This document shows, piece by piece, positions 61,606 to 64,000 of a DNA stretch of 64,000 bases (positions are counted from its first letter, which is position 1; every line of letters starts with the position of its first letter). The position numbers and the translations under genes were made by a program. Under the pieces are notes generated by a model. That model saw only the letters and a program-made list of their open reading frames with translations, was not told where the DNA came from and did not search any database. Origin of the DNA: Siccirubricoccus sp. G192 (GTDB taxonomy: Bacteria; Pseudomonadota; Alphaproteobacteria; Acetobacterales; Acetobacteraceae). The stretch is taken from positions 2,453,501-2,517,500 of the forward strand of contig NZ_JAHREN010000001.1 of the NCBI RefSeq assembly GCF_019084075.1, in the 5' to 3' direction.

Positions 61606-62432
61606 ACCACCGGCTCATCGATCATCTGACCCTCGAAGCTAACGGCGCCGATGCCGCGCGCGATGGCGGCGTCGAAGGCGGCCACCATGCGCCGGGCGCA
61701 TTCGACCTCCTCCGGCCGCGCGCCGTATTCCTCGTTGATCACCGCCACCTGCGAGGGATGAACGCAACTCGCGCAGGCGAAGCCGAGGCTGCGGGAGCGG
61801 CGCAGCATGGCGCGGTAGCCCTCCGGGTCCGACAGCCCCGCCACCGTGCCGATGAAGCCGAGCGGCAGGATGCCCGCCGCCCTGGCCGCGATGACGCAGA
61901 GCATCTTCGGCACATAGAGCGCATCCGGCGTCGGCTCCATGCCGAGATCGGTGGCGAGGTCCTCGCCCCCGGCGCCGAGCGCCGCCATGCGCGGATCGGC
62001 CCGCGCGATCGCCTCCATGGCCGAGAGCGCGGCGGCGGTCTCCACCAGGCCGATCAGCCTGATATGGCCCTGCGGCACGCCGGCGGCGGCCTCGGCCTCG
62101 GCGACATGCTCCGCCAGCAGGCGCACATGGTCCGGGCCCATCAGCTTGGTCAGGATCAGCGCATCGGCACCGGCGGCCACCGCCGCGTCGATATCCGGCA
62201 CCGCCAAGCGCAGCGGCTGGTTGATGCGCACGCAGACCTCAGCGCCGCCCTGCCGCACCATCGGCACCGCCGCGGCCAGCGCGGCGCGGGCGGCGGCTTT
62301 CTCACCGGGGGCGATGGCGTCCTCGAGGTCGAGGATGATCGCATCGGCGCCGCGGGTATGCGCCTTGGCGACGAATTTCTCCTGCGTCGCGGGCACGTAG
62401 AGCAGGGAACGCCACTGGGGCAGCTTGCGCAT
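61569..62432 (-). CDS. HpcH/HpaI aldolase / CitE family lyase
   Basis: The 287-residue TIM-barrel enzyme has RSLLYVPATQEKFVAKAHTR, the acidic metal motif DAIILDLEDAIAPGEK, RINQPLR, LILTKLMGPDHVRLLAEHV, GLVETAAALSAMEAIA and the substrate-binding ASCVHPSQVAVINEEY. This pattern fits the CitE-like group (malyl-CoA, citramalyl-CoA or related lyases). The last residues (RARRLLARAG) are encoded by a repeat unit, so the true ancestral C-terminus may have been different. It starts two bases after the deacetylase stop. Confidence 0.85.
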   Translation of the reverse strand: MRKLPQWRSLLYVPATQEKFVAKAHTRGADAIILDLEDAIAPGEKAAARAALAAAVPMVRQGGAEVCVRINQPLRLAVPDIDAAVAAGADALILTKLMGPDHVRLLAEHVAEAEAAAGVPQGHIRLIGLVETAAALSAMEAIARADPRMAALGAGGEDLATDLGMEPTPDALYVPKMLCVIAARAAGILPLGFIGTVAGLSDPEGYRAMLRRSRSLGFACASCVHPSQVAVINEEYGARPEEVECARRMVAAFDAAIARGIGAVSFEGQMIDEPVVARARRLLARAG

Positions 62433-62434
62433 GG

Positions 62435-63343
62435 TCAGTCCTTCAGCATTTCGGAGCCCGGCACCAGGCCGGGCGGCAGGGTGGCGACATGGCGGGCGAG
62501 CGCGCCGGGCCGCGTCACCCAGAGCCGCTCGCGCTGCGAGAGGATGTGGCGCAGCGCCTCGCGCAATGGCCGAAGCCGGAAAGGCTGGCCGGTGATGAAG
62601 GGGTGCAGCACCACGCTGCAGACCAGCGGGCGGTGGCGCGACTGCTCCAGCATCTCGTCGAACTGGTCCACGATCATCTCGGCGAATTCGCGGCCGGAAT
62701 GCTGGCGGAAGACCAGGGCCGGGCTGTCGTTCAGCTCGACGGAATAGGGCACGGAAAGGATCGGCCCGGCGCGCGTCCGCATCCAGAAGGGCTGGTCGTC
62801 CGCCGGCCAGTCCATGACATAGGAGAAGCCCTCCTCCCGCAGCAGGTCCAGGGTGGCGGGGCTCTGCGCGATATAGGGGCCGAGCCAGCCGGCGGGCGCG
62901 CTGCCGCTGTGGCGGCGGATGCCCTCGCGGCTTTCGGCGATGAGGCGGCGCTCATCCTCCTCCCACAGCCCGTCCTGGCGTTCGGCATTGGTGCGGCCAT
63001 GGCCGACGAACTCGTCGCCGCGGGCCAGCAGGGCGGGGGCGATCTCTGGGCAATGGTCCAGCACGGCGGTATTGACGTTGTGCGCGCAGGGCAGATCCAG
63101 CTCGTCCAGCATCTCCAGCAGGGACCAGAGGCCGACGCGGTTGCCGTAGTCCCGCCAGGCATAGTTGCGCTGGTTCTGCGCCGCGCCGGGCTGCGCGCTG
63201 TCGCTGCCGAGGCCGGCGCGGAAGGCGAAATGCTCGATGTTGTTGCAGACCAGCAGCGCCAGCCGCGTGCCGTTCGGCCATTCATAGGCGGGGCGATCCT
63301 TGATCGCGCTATGGGCATAGCGCCCATGGGCCGGCAGCTTCAC
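62435..63343 (-). CDS. polysaccharide deacetylase family protein (allantoinase/PuuE-like)
   Basis: The 302-residue protein has the NodB-homology layout with AYEWPNGTRLALLVCNNIEH, DYGNRVGLWSLLEMLDEL, HNVNTAVLDHCPE, GDEFVGHGRTN (His-x-His-like metal ligands) and SVVLHPFITGQPFRLRPLRE. The wording is closest to the allantoinase/PuuE-like deacetylases that act on small ureido or amide compounds rather than chitin. GTG 63343 follows AGGGAGAG and gives a start close to the conserved core. It is cotranscribed with the CitE-like lyase. Confidence 0.82.
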   Translation of the reverse strand: MKLPAHGRYAHSAIKDRPAYEWPNGTRLALLVCNNIEHFAFRAGLGSDSAQPGAAQNQRNYAWRDYGNRVGLWSLLEMLDELDLPCAHNVNTAVLDHCPEIAPALLARGDEFVGHGRTNAERQDGLWEEDERRLIAESREGIRRHSGSAPAGWLGPYIAQSPATLDLLREEGFSYVMDWPADDQPFWMRTRAGPILSVPYSVELNDSPALVFRQHSGREFAEMIVDQFDEMLEQSRHRPLVCSVVLHPFITGQPFRLRPLREALRHILSQRERLWVTRPGALARHVATLPPGLVPGSEMLKD

Positions 63344-63370
63344 GCGGGCTCTCCCTGGATCAACGGCCAC

Positions 63371-63420
63371 CCGATGACCGGAGGGCCGCATGGCCCGGAG
63401 GTCTGAATCGGCTGGCGATA
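63371..63420. repeat. intergenic repeat, family C, third (partial) copy
   Basis: The stretch shares GGGCCGCATGGCCCGGAGGT followed by CTGAATCGG with copy 2 at 18101-18160, then diverges. It lies in the divergent promoter gap between the deacetylase and TcuA-like genes rather than after a stop. Confidence 0.7.
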
Positions 63421-63525
63421 CCGAACGCTATGGCCCGCCAGGGGGCGGCGCAACCTGCCCCCGTCTGGACCCCGCCGCCCACCCTGCTAAAACCTTCCCG
63501 ACCGATCTCGCGGGAGGAAATGCCT

Positions 63526-64000
63526 ATGCCGGCCGATGGTGCGGGTGCCGCCGACAATTTCGACGTCATCGTGGTGGGTGGCGGCAATGCCGCCTTCTGC
63601 GCGGCGCTCTCGGCGCAGGAACAGGGCGCCCGGGTGGTGGTGCTGGAACGCGCGCCGGAGGAGGAAGCCGGCGGCAATACCCGTTTCACCGCCGGCAACA
63701 TCCGCTTCGCCTATCGCGGCGTCGAGGATCTGCGGGAGATCATGCCGGATCTGACGGATGCGGAGTGCGCCATCACCGATTTCGGCACCTACACCGAAGA
63801 CCAGTTCTTCGACGACATGTTCCGCGTCACGCGGAACCGCACCGACCCGAACCTCTGCGAGATCCTGGTCCGCCGCAGCCTCGAGACGATGAAGTGGCTG
63901 AAGGACAAGGGCGTGAAATTCGCCCCGATCTGGGGCCAGCAGGCCTTCAAGGTGGAGGGAAGGTTCAAGTTCTGGGGCGGCCTGACCGTCGCCGCCTATG
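63526..64000 (+). CDS. tcuA: FAD-dependent dehydrogenase, tricarballylate dehydrogenase TcuA-like (5' part only)
   Basis: The frame is open to the window edge. The 158 visible residues begin MPADGAGAADNFDVIVVGGG followed by NAAFCAALSAQEQGARVVVL, an FAD-binding Rossmann motif, then EEAGGNTRFTAGNIRFAYRG, which matches TcuA-type flavoproteins that oxidise tricarballylate to cis-aconitate. The ATG at 63526 follows GGGAGGA by seven bases; an ATG at 63520 is too close. It is divergent from the deacetylase/CitE pair, which may belong to the same acid-catabolism module. Family members also include fumarate reductase-like enzymes. Confidence 0.78.
   Translation, partial: MPADGAGAADNFDVIVVGGGNAAFCAALSAQEQGARVVVLERAPEEEAGGNTRFTAGNIRFAYRGVEDLREIMPDLTDAECAITDFGTYTEDQFFDDMFRVTRNRTDPNLCEILVRRSLETMKWLKDKGVKFAPIWGQQAFKVEGRFKFWGGLTVAAY

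Overview
The window is a GC-rich bacterial chromosome segment. Its gene content points to an alphaproteobacterium of the Acetobacteraceae, Roseomonas-like; this is inference, because no rRNA marker is present. The indicators are a full petABC cytochrome bc1 operon, a Caulobacter-type flagellar set (fliX divergent from flgI-cheL-flbY, plus flbT), a DksA with one zinc-site Cys, the ubiK-ybjN-proC run, a phasin, and many periplasmic solute receptors (three TctC/Bug, one TRAP DctP, one oligopeptide type).

Layout: 1-5.1 kb holds MgtC-like, DUF4169 and dienelactone hydrolase genes and a TRAP operon (dctPQM). 5.3-10.1 kb holds a hydroxyacyl-CoA dehydrogenase, an FkbM methyltransferase, a Lon-like AAA ATPase, MTA phosphorylase and a small lipoprotein. 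10.2-14.1 kb is petABC with hemF divergent. 14.3-18.0 kb is an aldehyde/N-heterocycle molybdenum oxidoreductase (iorA/iorB type) plus a quinone reductase. 18.2-25.7 kb holds a lipoprotein hydrolase, a hydrolase-cyclase-LuxR fusion, a Bug receptor, two small disordered proteins, a tyrosine phosphatase and an AbrB-type permease. 25.8-33.7 kb is flagellar cluster 1 (FlaG-like, DUF1217, flbT, flgL, flgK, flgE, fliK, flgD). 34.6-41.5 kb is pgeF-midA and hldD-lgt, split by a 3.2 kb insert carrying chrA, padR and hemerythrin genes. 41.6-44.7 kb is ubiK, ybjN, proC, tetR and phasin. 44.8-47.4 kb is flagellar cluster 2, followed by dksA. 48-58.6 kb is a catabolic region (hydantoinase/oxoprolinase pair, TauD dioxygenase, FAH hydrolase, CoA transferase and three binding proteins). 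58.7-64 kb holds a zinc metallopeptidase, two stress or secreted proteins, a CitE-like lyase with a deacetylase, and the 5' part of a TcuA-like flavoprotein.

Two features cut across the window. First, at least 12 single-base insertions in short C/G tracts break 11 otherwise well-preserved genes, always in the same sense (removing one base restores the reading frame). Sequencing or assembly error is the likeliest cause, so these genes are annotated as one CDS each. Second, palindromic intergenic repeats recur. Two families sit directly after stop codons between convergent genes, and one two-hairpin family shows compensatory base-pair changes between its copies. Related palindromes appear to have entered coding or coupled regions: between flgI and cheL, in a lipoprotein signal peptide, at the end of the citE-like gene and possibly at the start of petC. 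No CRISPR array, IS transposase, phage gene, rRNA or tRNA was recognised.
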